Assembly (NCBI GenBank): GCA_026392825.1
Contig: JAPLBF010000024.1
Span: 1-47,190, forward strand
Source: Actinomycetota bacterium
GTDB taxonomy: Bacteria; Actinomycetota; Actinomycetes; Nanopelagicales; Nanopelagicaceae
Direction: 5' to 3'
DNA: 47,190 nucleotides
Shown here one piece after another: positions 16,747 to 24,895 of this stretch. The notes beneath the pieces are model-generated. The model was given only the letters and a program-made list of their open reading frames with translations, did not search any database and was not told the origin of the DNA. Positions within the stretch are counted from its first letter, which is position 1. Each line of letters begins with the position of its first letter. The translations under genes were made by a program, and so were the position numbers.

Positions 16747-18172
16747 AACCGTTTAGGTTGGTCATGACGTGCTTGATGCGGGTGTAATCCTCAAATCCGT
16801 AGCTCGAGAGGTCTTTGCCATATCCGGAGCGCTTGAATCCACCATGTGGCATTTCAGCGACGATTGGAATGTGGGTATTGATCCAGACGCAACCGAAGTC
16901 AAAGGCCTTGGCCATCCGCATTGCAGTTCCGTGGTCTTTGGTCCAGACCGATGAGGCCAGGCCATATTCCACGCCATTTGAAAGCGCGATCGCTTCTGCT
17001 TCATCTTTAAATTTCTGAATGGTGATGACCGGTCCGAAGATCTCAGATTGGATGTGTTCATCTTGTTGACGTAGATCTGCAATAACAGTTGGTGCAATGA
17101 AGTATCCAGCGCGATCTAGGGCTGACCCACCCGCAACTACGCGAGCGTGAGATGGAACGCGAGATAAGAAACCTTTAACGCGATCAAATTGCGCTGCGTT
17201 ATTTACTGGACCAACTAAGACGTCTTCATTTGGCATACCAACTGTGATCTCATTTGTCGCTTGATGGGCGAGGAGTTTTACCATCTCTTCGTATACGCCT
17301 TCTTGCACCAAGACGCGAGTTGCGGCGGTGCAATCCTGGCCAGAGTTAAAGAATCCTGCGACTGCGATTCCTGCTGCAGCCGCTTCTAAATCGGCGTCAT
17401 TGAATACAACAACTGGTGCTTTACCACCAAGTTCTAGGTGAACGCGCTTCAATTGCTTGGCTGCACTTGCCGCGACTTCCATTCCTGCGCGCACTGACCC
17501 TGTAATTGAAACCATCGCTGGAGTCGTGTGTTCAACAACTGCTTTTCCAGTTTCGCGTTCTCCGCAAATCACATTGATTACGCCATCAGGAAGAAATTCA
17601 CCCATTATCTCTGCCATAAATACAGTTGAGGCAGGCGTTGTATCGCTAGGTTTTAAAACTACGGAGTTTCCTGCGGCGATTGCTGGCGCCCATTTCCAGA
17701 CAGCCATCATCATTGGGTAATTCCACGGAGTTACTTGTCCGCACACTCCAACTGGTTCGCGGCGGATAAATGAGGTCATACCTTTCATATATTCGCCAGC
17801 AGATTTACCTTCTAAGTTACGTGCTGCACCTGCAAAGAAACGAATCTGATCAATCATCGGAGGCACTTCTTCTGATGCTGTTAAACCCATTGGCTTACCG
17901 CAGTTTTCAGACTCAATTGCAACAATTTCATCGGCGCGAGATTCGATGGCATCTGCGATCTTCAATAAGGCGCGTTGGCGCTCTGATGGCGTTGAGTCTC
18001 GCCAGCCAGTAAATGCATCTGCTGCGGCGGACATAGCTTTATCGACGTCAGCTGCGTTGGAATTCGGAGCAGTCGCAAAGGCTTGTCCAGTTGCTGGATT
18101 AATTAGTGTTGTGACCGCACCTGAAGTTGAGTCCACTAGCTTGCCATTTACAAAATTTTGCAACTTCTTCAT
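16745..18172 (-). CDS. NAD(P)-dependent aldehyde dehydrogenase (gamma-aminobutyraldehyde dehydrogenase-like)
   Basis: 475-aa member of the ALDH superfamily. Catalytic residues are visible: Asn151 (PWNYP), Glu247 (LELGGK) and Cys281 (NSGQDC). FNSGQDCTAATR and the C-terminal MPHGGFKRSGYGKDLS resemble the gamma-aminobutyraldehyde dehydrogenases (PatD/YdcW). With the neighbouring amine oxidase, 4-aminobutanal to GABA is the likely reaction. The start ATG is one base after the DinB-protein stop, so the two are coupled. It precedes potDABC and may be co-transcribed, although potD has a plausible promoter of its own. Confidence 0.9.
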   Translation of the reverse strand: MKKLQNFVNGKLVDSTSGAVTTLINPATGQAFATAPNSNAADVDKAMSAAADAFTGWRDSTPSERQRALLKIADAIESRADEIVAIESENCGKPMGLTASEEVPPMIDQIRFFAGAARNLEGKSAGEYMKGMTSFIRREPVGVCGQVTPWNYPMMMAVWKWAPAIAAGNSVVLKPSDTTPASTVFMAEIMGEFLPDGVINVICGERETGKAVVEHTTPAMVSITGSVRAGMEVAASAAKQLKRVHLELGGKAPVVVFNDADLEAAAAGIAVAGFFNSGQDCTAATRVLVQEGVYEEMVKLLAHQATNEITVGMPNEDVLVGPVNNAAQFDRVKGFLSRVPSHARVVAGGSALDRAGYFIAPTVIADLRQQDEHIQSEIFGPVITIQKFKDEAEAIALSNGVEYGLASSVWTKDHGTAMRMAKAFDFGCVWINTHIPIVAEMPHGGFKRSGYGKDLSSYGFEDYTRIKHVMTNLNG

Positions 18173-18173
18173 T

Positions 18174-18659
18174 TTAGCTCTGACCTTTCACTGCGCGAAC
18201 CAATTGATCACCGTGATCTTTTGGATGATTTGTATAGCCGGTTAACCATCTAGCAATTGTGTACTGACCAATTTCGGAATGCACCCCGGCTTTTTCGAGA
18301 TCTGATTCATTAAGTCGCTTAATAATATCTAGCGACCCGGCACGGACCGCAGCGAAAATTGCAATTGAATTTTCCACTGGCGCGCTCTCGTAACCAAGTT
18401 GTGGAGCAACTGCCCAGAGATTCTCATCGTAACCTTGAATAATTGATCCCTCGGGTTCGGCAACTAAGCGCCGTAGACGCGCATAAGATTGCGCTTCTGA
18501 ATCTGCCAAGTGATGAATTATCTGTCGCGCAGACCAACCTTCGGGATCTTTAACATCTAATTGATCTTTAGTGACGCCACGTGCCAGATTTAAAAAGAAT
18601 TGTGTGGCCGATTCGTAGGCTGCTGCCCATTCTTTGATGGTATTGCCTTGGATGCTCAT
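18174..18659 (-). CDS. DinB-superfamily protein (four-helix metal-binding fold)
   Basis: 161-aa protein with the DinB/YfiT-like helical-bundle pattern: WSARQIIHHLADSEAQSYARLR near residues 47-68 and TNHPKDHGDQL near the C-terminus, giving the usual His triad for a divalent metal. Family members include thiol-dependent transferases and many of unknown role. The start ATG at 18659 is preferred because TAGACT lies exactly 7 nt upstream; a longer in-frame reading to 18797 would run far into rlmN. It is coupled to the aldehyde dehydrogenase downstream (1-nt gap), hinting at a role with aldehyde or amine metabolism. That role is speculative. Confidence 0.85.
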   Translation of the reverse strand: MSIQGNTIKEWAAAYESATQFFLNLARGVTKDQLDVKDPEGWSARQIIHHLADSEAQSYARLRRLVAEPEGSIIQGYDENLWAVAPQLGYESAPVENSIAIFAAVRAGSLDIIKRLNESDLEKAGVHSEIGQYTIARWLTGYTNHPKDHGDQLVRAVKGQS

Positions 18660-18666
18660 ACGGTTG

Positions 18667-18672
18667 AGTCTA
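18667..18672 (-). promoter_or_regulatory. Putative -10 (TAGACT) for leaderless dinB-aldehyde dehydrogenase transcript
   Basis: TAGACT ends 7 nt before the ATG and overlaps the rlmN stop codon (TAG). The same hexamer and nearly the same spacer (CAACCGT here, CAACACC there) precede ilvD. No Shine-Dalgarno is present. Confidence 0.5.
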
Positions 18673-19800
18673 TTTACTCTTTTCGGCTGCTGCCAACTGT
18701 CCGCAAGCACCGTCGATTTCGCGACCGCGGGTATCGCGCACGGTAACGGGGACGCCGTAGCCCTCAAGGATTCGGACAAAAGCTTCTTCATCCTCACGCC
18801 GCGAGGCGGTCCACTTAGAACCTGGTGTTGGGTTGAGTGGAATCAGATTCACATGCGCGTTACGGCTTTTAAGTAAGCGTCCGAGTAAATCTGCGCGCCA
18901 AGATTGGTCGTTTATGTCGCGAATTAGCGCATATTCAATTGAATAACGGCGACCGGTCTTTTTCTCATAGGCATCGGCGGCAGCGAGAACTTCACGAACT
19001 TTAAACCGTGAATTTATCGGTACCAGCGAATCACGTAATTCATCATCTGGAGTATGCAGCGAAACAGCCAAAGTGCAATTGATTCCTTCATCCATCAACT
19101 TCTCAATGCCGTTTACCAAGCCAACAGTTGAAACTGTTACTGATCTAGCGCTGATACCAAGACCATCTGGATTTGGATCTGTGATGTTATGGAGCGTGCG
19201 AACGACTGCGTTGTAATTTGCCAGCGGCTCACCCATTCCCATAAATACAATATTGGAAAGGCGCGCCTCTCCCCCAGGTAGTTCACCATTTACACAAGCG
19301 CGCGCAGCCGCAACGATTTGTTCGGTAATTTCACCAGCAGTTAAGTTACGAGTTAAGCCAGCTTGTCCAGTCGCACAGAATGGACAATTCATTCCGCAAC
19401 CTGCTTGCGATGAAATACAAACGGTGACGCGATCGGTGTACCGCATCAAGACGGACTCAACTAATACGCCGTCGTGCAATTTCCAAAGATCCTTACGGGT
19501 CATTCCGTTATCGGTGGTTCGAGTGGTTACTAACTCAATTAACTTCGGGGTAAGCGCGGCCGCGATTGTTTGTCGCTCAGAAGCCGGAATATCAGTCCAC
19601 TCTTCTGGATTACTTGATAGGTGCGAGAAGTAATGGGTGGCAACTTGTGCGGCGCGAAATGGTTGGAGCCCCAATTCTTTTGCCCACGCTTTGCGATCTG
19701 CTGGTGAAAGATCAGCTAAATGCTTTGGTGCTTTTTTCTTTTGAACTGGTTCGTCGAAAACTAATTTAAGTTCGGGGTTCTGTTCGGGGCGAGTGCTCAT
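18670..19800 (-). CDS. rlmN: Dual-specificity rRNA/tRNA adenine-C2 methyltransferase RlmN
   Basis: Radical SAM enzyme methylating C2 of A2503 in 23S rRNA and A37 in some tRNAs. The 376-aa protein has the CxxxCxxC iron-sulfur motif Cys135-Cys139-Cys142 (CGMNCPFC). Cys128 and Cys366 (DGACGQL) correspond to the conserved cysteines used in methyl transfer. The start ATG overlaps the cdsA stop by 4 nt, which couples the two genes. It is the distal member of the rpsB-tsf-pyrH-frr-cdsA-rlmN run. Confidence 0.96.
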   Translation of the reverse strand: MSTRPEQNPELKLVFDEPVQKKKAPKHLADLSPADRKAWAKELGLQPFRAAQVATHYFSHLSSNPEEWTDIPASERQTIAAALTPKLIELVTTRTTDNGMTRKDLWKLHDGVLVESVLMRYTDRVTVCISSQAGCGMNCPFCATGQAGLTRNLTAGEITEQIVAAARACVNGELPGGEARLSNIVFMGMGEPLANYNAVVRTLHNITDPNPDGLGISARSVTVSTVGLVNGIEKLMDEGINCTLAVSLHTPDDELRDSLVPINSRFKVREVLAAADAYEKKTGRRYSIEYALIRDINDQSWRADLLGRLLKSRNAHVNLIPLNPTPGSKWTASRREDEEAFVRILEGYGVPVTVRDTRGREIDGACGQLAAAEKSK

Positions 19801-20657
19801 AAGAGCCCTGAATCTTGCGCGCGACGCACAACTTCAAGGGCTAACCAAAGTGCAGGAGCTGCAAATAAAACTGAATCAAGGCGATCCATAATTCCACCGT
19901 GGCCGGGAAGAATGTTGCCCATATCTTTAATAGCCATATCGCGCTTAAGCGCTGATTCGATTAAATCCCCAGCAGTTGCGGTGAATACCGTGAGCAGACC
20001 AGCGAGAGCGCCGAGCCACCAATCAGATCCCATGATGAAATGAAAAGCGAGTGCACCACCTAAAACGGTAAAGACCAATGAACCAATCAAGCCTTCGATA
20101 GTTTTCTTGGGGCTGATTTTAGGAGCCAGCGGATGTTTACCGAATAAGACGCCAGTGAGATAAGCGAAGGTATCGTTGCATCCAACCAAAATCACAAAGG
20201 TCATAACGCGCTCTAATCCATTGTCGGGACGCGCCAATAAAATTAGGAAGCCAGCAAGAAATGGCAGGTAAACAAGGGCTAGAGCAGATGCTGATGCGGT
20301 TTTTACAAAGTTATCTACTCCGCGGGGAAGAAGTAGAACTAATAAACAAGGAAGTGCGATTGCGGTAGCAACTGCTAGACCCGAGATTCCACCAAACCAA
20401 GTTGCTGCAGATAAACCAATCGCTGCGGTGGTTAGCGACCAGAGTGGGATATCGATTGAAACTGCAGAGAATGCTTTATGGAGTTCGCGGATTCCTAGAA
20501 CCACTGCAACCGTTACAACCCCAGCGAAAATAGCTCGTTCAAAAGCAAGTGCAAACCAGATCAACGCAACTAGCGAAAGCGAAACAGCGATGGAGGGCAA
20601 TAACTTACGCCCGGCTCGCTTATTGATCGCTTCGTTAATCGAATGTAGATCTGACAT
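19797..20657 (-). CDS. cdsA: Phosphatidate cytidylyltransferase
   Basis: Membrane enzyme forming CDP-diacylglycerol from phosphatidic acid and CTP. The 286-aa protein has about seven or eight hydrophobic segments and ends with the family signature [13 protein letters not shown]...[12 protein letters not shown] (about residues 234-260), containing the metal-binding Asp residues. It lies 18 bp after frr and overlaps rlmN by 4 nt. No distinct ribosome binding site is visible; reinitiation after frr is likely. Confidence 0.95.
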   Translation of the reverse strand: MSDLHSINEAINKRAGRKLLPSIAVSLSLVALIWFALAFERAIFAGVVTVAVVLGIRELHKAFSAVSIDIPLWSLTTAAIGLSAATWFGGISGLAVATAIALPCLLVLLLPRGVDNFVKTASASALALVYLPFLAGFLILLARPDNGLERVMTFVILVGCNDTFAYLTGVLFGKHPLAPKISPKKTIEGLIGSLVFTVLGGALAFHFIMGSDWWLGALAGLLTVFTATAGDLIESALKRDMAIKDMGNILPGHGGIMDRLDSVLFAAPALWLALEVVRRAQDSGLL

Positions 20658-20675
20658 ATTTAAGTTGACGAATTC

Positions 20676-21239
20676 CTAGACTTCTAGGAGTTCGACCTCC
20701 TTGTGCTTTAGAAGCTCATCAATTTTTGCAACGTGTTCAGCGGTTACTTTTTCAAGTTCTTTTTCGCCTCGTGCTAGATCGTCTTTACCGATATCGCCAT
20801 CTTTCTCTAACTTTTCCATCATTTCTTTTGCGGCGCGACGGATATTTCTAATTGAAACTTTGGAATCTTCGGCCTTGCCCTTAGCGACCTTGATGTAATC
20901 CTTGCGGCGCTCTTCAGAAAGTTGTGGCAGTGCGACGCGAATAACCACGCCATCATTGCCAGGATTAACTCCCAAATCTGATTCGCGAATCGCCTTTTCA
21001 ATACCTGCCATTGCGCCTTTATCAAATGGTGAAACGATGGCAAGACGAGCCTCTGGCACTTGGATTGACGCCAGCTGTGAAAGTGGGGTGTAAGTACCGT
21101 AGTAATCAACCATGATTTTGTTAAAAAGCGCGGGATGAGCACGACCGGTTCGGATAGTCGCAAAATCATCTTTAGCAACTTCTACTGCCTTATCCATCTT
21201 GCTCTGCGCATCGGCTAGAGCACTTGCGATATCTGCCAT
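20676..21239 (-). CDS. frr: Ribosome recycling factor
   Basis: Splits post-termination ribosomes together with EF-G. The 187-aa length and the motif ATIRTGRAHPALFNKIMVDYYG (residues 26-47) are typical, as are SEERRKDYIKVAK and RNIRRAAKE in the long-helix bundle. The start ATG at 21239 has GGAG 9 nt upstream; the in-frame extension upstream to 21287 is not conserved in the family. It sits between pyrH and cdsA, as in most bacteria. Confidence 0.97.
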   Translation of the reverse strand: MADIASALADAQSKMDKAVEVAKDDFATIRTGRAHPALFNKIMVDYYGTYTPLSQLASIQVPEARLAIVSPFDKGAMAGIEKAIRESDLGVNPGNDGVVIRVALPQLSEERRKDYIKVAKGKAEDSKVSIRNIRRAAKEMMEKLEKDGDIGKDDLARGEKELEKVTAEHVAKIDELLKHKEVELLEV

Positions 21240-21288
21240 CTTCTTCAACTCCTCAAAGTTGTAAATCTTTAATTTGCCAGGTGGCAAG

Positions 21289-22011
21289 TTATGAAACTAA
21301 GGTTCCGATCTTTTCACCACGCACTGCGCGGCCGATATTTCCTGAAGTTAACAAGTCAAAGACGATAATCGGCAGATCATTTTCGCGGCAAAGGCTAAAC
21401 GCTGCGGCATCGGCAACTGCGAGTGATTTTGAGAGAACTTCATCATAGGAAATGGAATCGAATTTTGTGGCTTTAGGATCTTTCTTTGGATCTGCGCTGT
21501 AAACGCCGTCAACCCCGCTCTTGGCGAGAAGAAGAGCTTCAGATCCAATTTCAAGTGCGCGCTGTGCAGCAACTGTGTCGGTTGTGAAGAATGGCATTCC
21601 TGCACCTGCGCCAAAAATTACTACGCGACCTTTTTCTAGGTGGCGGATTGCGCGACGTGGAATGTATGGCTCAGCAACTTGACCCATTGTGATCGCGGTT
21701 TGCACGCGAGTATCAACGCCTTCTTTTTCAAGAAAATCTTGGAGTGCAAGGCAGTTCATAACCGTTCCGAGCATTCCCATATAGTCGGCGCGAGCGCGGT
21801 CCATTCCAACTTGTTGCAGTTCTGCGCCGCGGAAGTAATTACCGCCACCGACAACCACTGCGAGTTGTACTCCACCTTTGACGACATCTTTGATCTGTTT
21901 TGCAACATCGCGCATTACATTGATATCTACGCCGATGCCTTTTTCGCCGCCGAAAACTTCGCCGGAAAGTTTAAGGAGCACCCGCCGATACGTTCCTCTT
22001 GTACCGGGCAT
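21289..22011 (-). CDS. pyrH: UMP kinase
   Basis: Phosphorylates UMP to UDP in pyrimidine nucleotide synthesis; amino-acid-kinase fold, normally hexameric. The 240-aa protein begins the fold with [14 protein letters not shown] and has [12 protein letters not shown], the DADP-like motif [13 protein letters not shown] and the C-terminal [19 protein letters not shown] at 22011 has GGAG about 5 nt upstream. It follows tsf and precedes frr, the standard neighbourhood. Confidence 0.97.
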   Translation of the reverse strand: MPGTRGTYRRVLLKLSGEVFGGEKGIGVDINVMRDVAKQIKDVVKGGVQLAVVVGGGNYFRGAELQQVGMDRARADYMGMLGTVMNCLALQDFLEKEGVDTRVQTAITMGQVAEPYIPRRAIRHLEKGRVVIFGAGAGMPFFTTDTVAAQRALEIGSEALLLAKSGVDGVYSADPKKDPKATKFDSISYDEVLSKSLAVADAAAFSLCRENDLPIIVFDLLTSGNIGRAVRGEKIGTLVS

Positions 22012-22057
22012 GGGTGCTCCTTTTCTAAATCGACTGACTGGTTCCGCTGTGGTTAGT

Positions 22058-22885
22058 TTACTGACCTACTCGGAAACGGTGGAATGCCTTCACGGCGGTT
22101 CCTGCCTCATCAAGGATCTGCTTGACCGTCTTCTTCGCATCTTTAGCGAAAGCCTGCTCCAGTAAAGAAACTTCCTTCACGAATCCGGTTACGCGACCTT
22201 CCACGATCTTGGTAAGGGAAGCCTCAGGCTTACCTTCCTCGCGGGCGGTCTCTTCTGCGATGCGACGTTCATTCTCAATTAAATCGGCAGGTACATCATC
22301 GCGATGGACGAACTTTGGTGCGAACGCAGCAATATGTTGTGCAACATCTTTGCCGATTTCTGCAGCTGCTGATGCAAGTGATACTAGAACGCCAACTTGT
22401 GGTGGCAAGTCCGGTGAAGTCTTATGTAGGTAAAGTCCCACTGGACCACTAACTACAGCAACGTTACGAATTTCAATCTTTTCGCCAAGCGTTGCATTGC
22501 CTTCATCAATAACTGATTGAACTGTTTTACCGTTAGACATAGTCGATGCTAGGAAAGATTCAACTGTGCCGGTCTTTGATGCGAGCAAATGCTCAACTAG
22601 TTCATCACCAAGGGCGATAAAGCGCTCACCCTTAGCAACGAAATCTGTTTCGCAGTTAAGTTCGAGCATTACACCGACATCGCTGGAAACTTTGGCAACT
22701 ACCAAACCGTTTGAGGTCAGACGACCTTCACGCTTTGTAACTCCCTTAAGTCCTTTAACGCGAATCAAATCGATAGCTTTGTCGTAATCGCCATCTGCTT
22801 CATCTAGCGCCTTCTTGCAATCAAGCATTCCTGCTGCAGTTGCTTCGCGGAGGCGTTTTACATCTTCTGCTGAATAGTTAGCCAA
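22058..22885 (-). CDS. tsf: Elongation factor Ts, with a TTG start codon
   Basis: Nucleotide exchange factor for EF-Tu. The 275-aa protein has the UBA-like N-terminal domain ([19 protein letters not shown]), the core motif [10 protein letters not shown] (residues 75-84) and the second core domain. The start codon is TTG at 22885; the Shine-Dalgarno GGAGG lies 10 nt upstream inside the last codons of rpsB. No ATG or GTG gives the conserved N-terminus, so the rare TTG start is well supported. It may lower EF-Ts output relative to S2. Confidence 0.96.
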   Translation of the reverse strand: MANYSAEDVKRLREATAAGMLDCKKALDEADGDYDKAIDLIRVKGLKGVTKREGRLTSNGLVVAKVSSDVGVMLELNCETDFVAKGERFIALGDELVEHLLASKTGTVESFLASTMSNGKTVQSVIDEGNATLGEKIEIRNVAVVSGPVGLYLHKTSPDLPPQVGVLVSLASAAAEIGKDVAQHIAAFAPKFVHRDDVPADLIENERRIAEETAREEGKPEASLTKIVEGRVTGFVKEVSLLEQAFAKDAKKTVKQILDEAGTAVKAFHRFRVGQ

Positions 22886-22890
22886 TTTAC

Positions 22891-23706
22891 TTATGCCTCC
22901 GGAGTAGATTCAAGAACAGCATCTGTAGTCACAGCATCAGCTGGAACCGCGGACAACAATTCGTTAGCAAGTTGTTCGGACACCGCAGCCTCTACAACAG
23001 CAGGAGCAGCAGGAGCAGCAGCGGCGCGAGCCTTCATGCCCTCAACGATTGCATCTGTAATAACGCGAGTTAGCAACCCAATTGAACGGATCGCATCATC
23101 ATTACCTGGAATCTTGAAATCAACTTCATCTGGATCACAGTTTGTATCCAAAATTGCAATTACAGGAATTCCCAGCTTCTTCGCCTCTTGAACTGCGAGG
23201 TGCTCTTTCTTAGTATCGACAACCCAGATTGCTGAAGGCAACTTGGTCATGTGGCGAATACCGTCAAGGTTCTTAAATAGTTTTTCGCGTTCGCGGCGAA
23301 GTACGAGAAGTTCCTTCTTGGTTAGCAAAAGATCATTTGCATTCTCAAGGGCTTCTAGTTCCTTAAGGCGCTGAATACGCTTGTAAACAGTTGGGAAGTT
23401 AGTGAGCATTCCGCCTAACCAGCGCTCGGTGACGGTTGGCATTCCAACGCGAGCAGCCTGCTGCATGATCGGTTCGTGTGCTTGCTTCTTTGTTCCAACG
23501 AATAGAACGTGTCCGCCTTTGGCAACGGTGTCCTTTACGAATTCATATGCTTGATCGATAAGTGCAAGTGATTGCTGGATATCGATAATGTAGATGCCGT
23601 TGCGCTCTGTGAAAATAAAACGCTTCATCTTTGGGTTCCAGCGACGTGTCTGATGTCCGAAGTGGACTCCACTGTCGAGGAGTTCTCGCATTGTTACAAC
23701 TGCCAT
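22891..23706 (-). CDS. rpsB: 30S ribosomal protein S2
   Basis: Ribosomal protein of the small subunit, 271 aa from this start. It begins [27 protein letters not shown] and contains FVGTKKQA and [13 protein letters not shown], all diagnostic. The C-terminus is extended by an Ala/Glu-rich tail as in other Actinobacteria. The ATG at 23706 is chosen over an in-frame extension to 23748, which is outside the family consensus. It heads the rpsB-tsf pair and has a leader of over 100 nt that could be subject to S2 autoregulation. Confidence 0.97.
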   Translation of the reverse strand: MAVVTMRELLDSGVHFGHQTRRWNPKMKRFIFTERNGIYIIDIQQSLALIDQAYEFVKDTVAKGGHVLFVGTKKQAHEPIMQQAARVGMPTVTERWLGGMLTNFPTVYKRIQRLKELEALENANDLLLTKKELLVLRREREKLFKNLDGIRHMTKLPSAIWVVDTKKEHLAVQEAKKLGIPVIAILDTNCDPDEVDFKIPGNDDAIRSIGLLTRVITDAIVEGMKARAAAAPAAPAVVEAAVSEQLANELLSAVPADAVTTDAVLESTPEA

Positions 23707-23748
23707 GGCAGCGCTCTCTTTCTTAGGTTTACGCGCACAGCGCAGCAA

Positions 23749-23964
23749 ACCTGATCGGTTAGTGGCTTAACTATTTGTTAGGCCCGTCGCACCTACAACG
23801 CCGACCACAAACAAGTTTGCGGACCGAAGTGGCTTGTATTCCCTACAATTCAATTACTGAATTGGTCAGTTCATACATAAGTGCTGAGATGTCACCAGAT
23901 TTCCCCGGTGCGGGGGAAATCTTACCTGCCGCCATGGGGTGCTAAATCCACCCCCATTCATGAC
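23749..23964 (-). promoter_or_regulatory. rpsB upstream region with several inverted repeats
   Basis: No gene is seen in this gap. It contains a perfect repeat CAATTCA-N5-TGAATTG (23846-23864) lying exactly between CTGACC (a possible -35, 23864-23869) and TAGGGA (a poor -10, 23840-23845). It also has a 9-bp perfect hairpin GATTTCCCC-N6-GGGGAAATC (23898-23921) and a bulged ATGGGG/CCCCAT hairpin (23934-23957) next to the xerC stop. A possible CCGCAAA/TTTGTGG stem with a CTTG loop (about 23803-23820) lies in the presumed 5' UTR. The first two may be promoter control and xerC 3' processing; the assignments are tentative. Confidence 0.4.
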
Positions 23965-24882
23965 TTATGCGCGGGGATGGGCTTGCTTAAAGGCCTTTTG
24001 CAATCTTTCAGTCGATACGTGGGTATATATCTGAGTTGTGGCAAGGGATGCATGCCCCAAGATTTCCTGCACCGTTCGCAAGTCTGCGCCACCTTCTAAT
24101 AAATGCGTGGCGGCGGAATGGCGCAGTGCGTGCGGGCCCATCTTCTCCACACCTTCCAGCGCTGCAAGTGCGTGATAAACCATTGTGCGAACAGTGCGTT
24201 GATCAATTCTCTTTCCGCGCGTTCCGAGAAATACAGCGCGTTCCGATTTTGTTCCAGCTATTGAACCGCGTCCATTTTCCAGCCAAAGTTCAAGTGCGCG
24301 CATTGCTGGATTGCCGATCGGAATTGTCCGTTCCTTATTTCCTTTACCTAAAACTCGAATTGTCTGGCGCGCATAATCAATATCTTCAAGATCGAGACCA
24401 CAGAGTTCAGAAACGCGCGCACCGGAGGCATACAAGATTTCCAACATCGCAGCATCGCGCTTTGAAATAGGGCCATCTTCTTCACCAACTCGAGCAGCCA
24501 TGGCATCCATTGCCAGCGATGCATCCGCAACAGTCAGCACACCTGGCAATGTGCGAGAGCCCTTAGGCGTTGCTAGCGTCGCACCGACATCTTTTGGCAA
24601 ATATCCCTTTTTCGTTGCCCATTTCGTAAAGAGGCGAATAGAAGTTGCACGTCGTGAAAGAGTTGTGCGCGCTCCCCCTTTAACTTGTTGATTAGCCAGC
24701 CACGAGCGAATATGTGAAAGCTCCAGCGCTGACAAATCATTTAAATCAAGTCTTTCTAAATGATCAAAGAAAGAGTCGAGATCACCAAGGTAGGCGCGAA
24801 TCGTGTGAACTGAGAGATTGCGCTCTGCTTCTAAATATCGCTCAAATGCTGTGCGCACTTCTTCCAAGGTTGCGCTACTCAT
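23965..24882 (-). CDS. xerC: Tyrosine recombinase XerC-type
   Basis: Site-specific recombinase resolving chromosome dimers at dif, or a related housekeeping role. The 305-aa protein has an N-terminal SAM-like core-binding domain (about 1-90) and a catalytic domain with the full residue set: Arg156, Lys180, His251, Arg254, His277 and Tyr286 (TTQIYTH). Location next to rpsB is common in Actinobacteria, where this copy is usually called XerC. It starts 10 bp after cimA; TAACCT lies exactly 7 nt before the ATG and overlaps the cimA stop, so it may also have its own leaderless transcript. It is not associated with phage or integron features. Confidence 0.93.
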   Translation of the reverse strand: MSSATLEEVRTAFERYLEAERNLSVHTIRAYLGDLDSFFDHLERLDLNDLSALELSHIRSWLANQQVKGGARTTLSRRATSIRLFTKWATKKGYLPKDVGATLATPKGSRTLPGVLTVADASLAMDAMAARVGEEDGPISKRDAAMLEILYASGARVSELCGLDLEDIDYARQTIRVLGKGNKERTIPIGNPAMRALELWLENGRGSIAGTKSERAVFLGTRGKRIDQRTVRTMVYHALAALEGVEKMGPHALRHSAATHLLEGGADLRTVQEILGHASLATTQIYTHVSTERLQKAFKQAHPRA

Positions 24883-24889
24883 AAATTAA

Positions 24890-24895
24890 AGGTTA
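24890..24895 (-). promoter_or_regulatory. Putative -10 (TAACCT) for leaderless xerC
   Basis: TAACCT fits TANNNT, ends 7 nt before the ATG at 24882 and includes the cimA stop codon TAA. No Shine-Dalgarno is present. Confidence 0.45.

Noticed and set aside
23898-23921. Hairpin as a Rho-independent terminator of xerC
   Set aside because: Strong stem but no U-run follows on the minus strand, so it does not meet the usual terminator form.
23749-23964. Possible tRNA or small stable RNA gene upstream of rpsB
   Set aside because: No cloverleaf, T-loop or anticodon pattern could be fitted; the stems are better explained as leader or promoter elements.
23965-24882. XerC-type recombinase as a phage or integron integrase
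   Set aside because: Neighbours are cimA and rpsB with no attachment repeats, phage genes or cassette sites; the rpsB neighbourhood is usual for housekeeping XerC in Actinobacteria.
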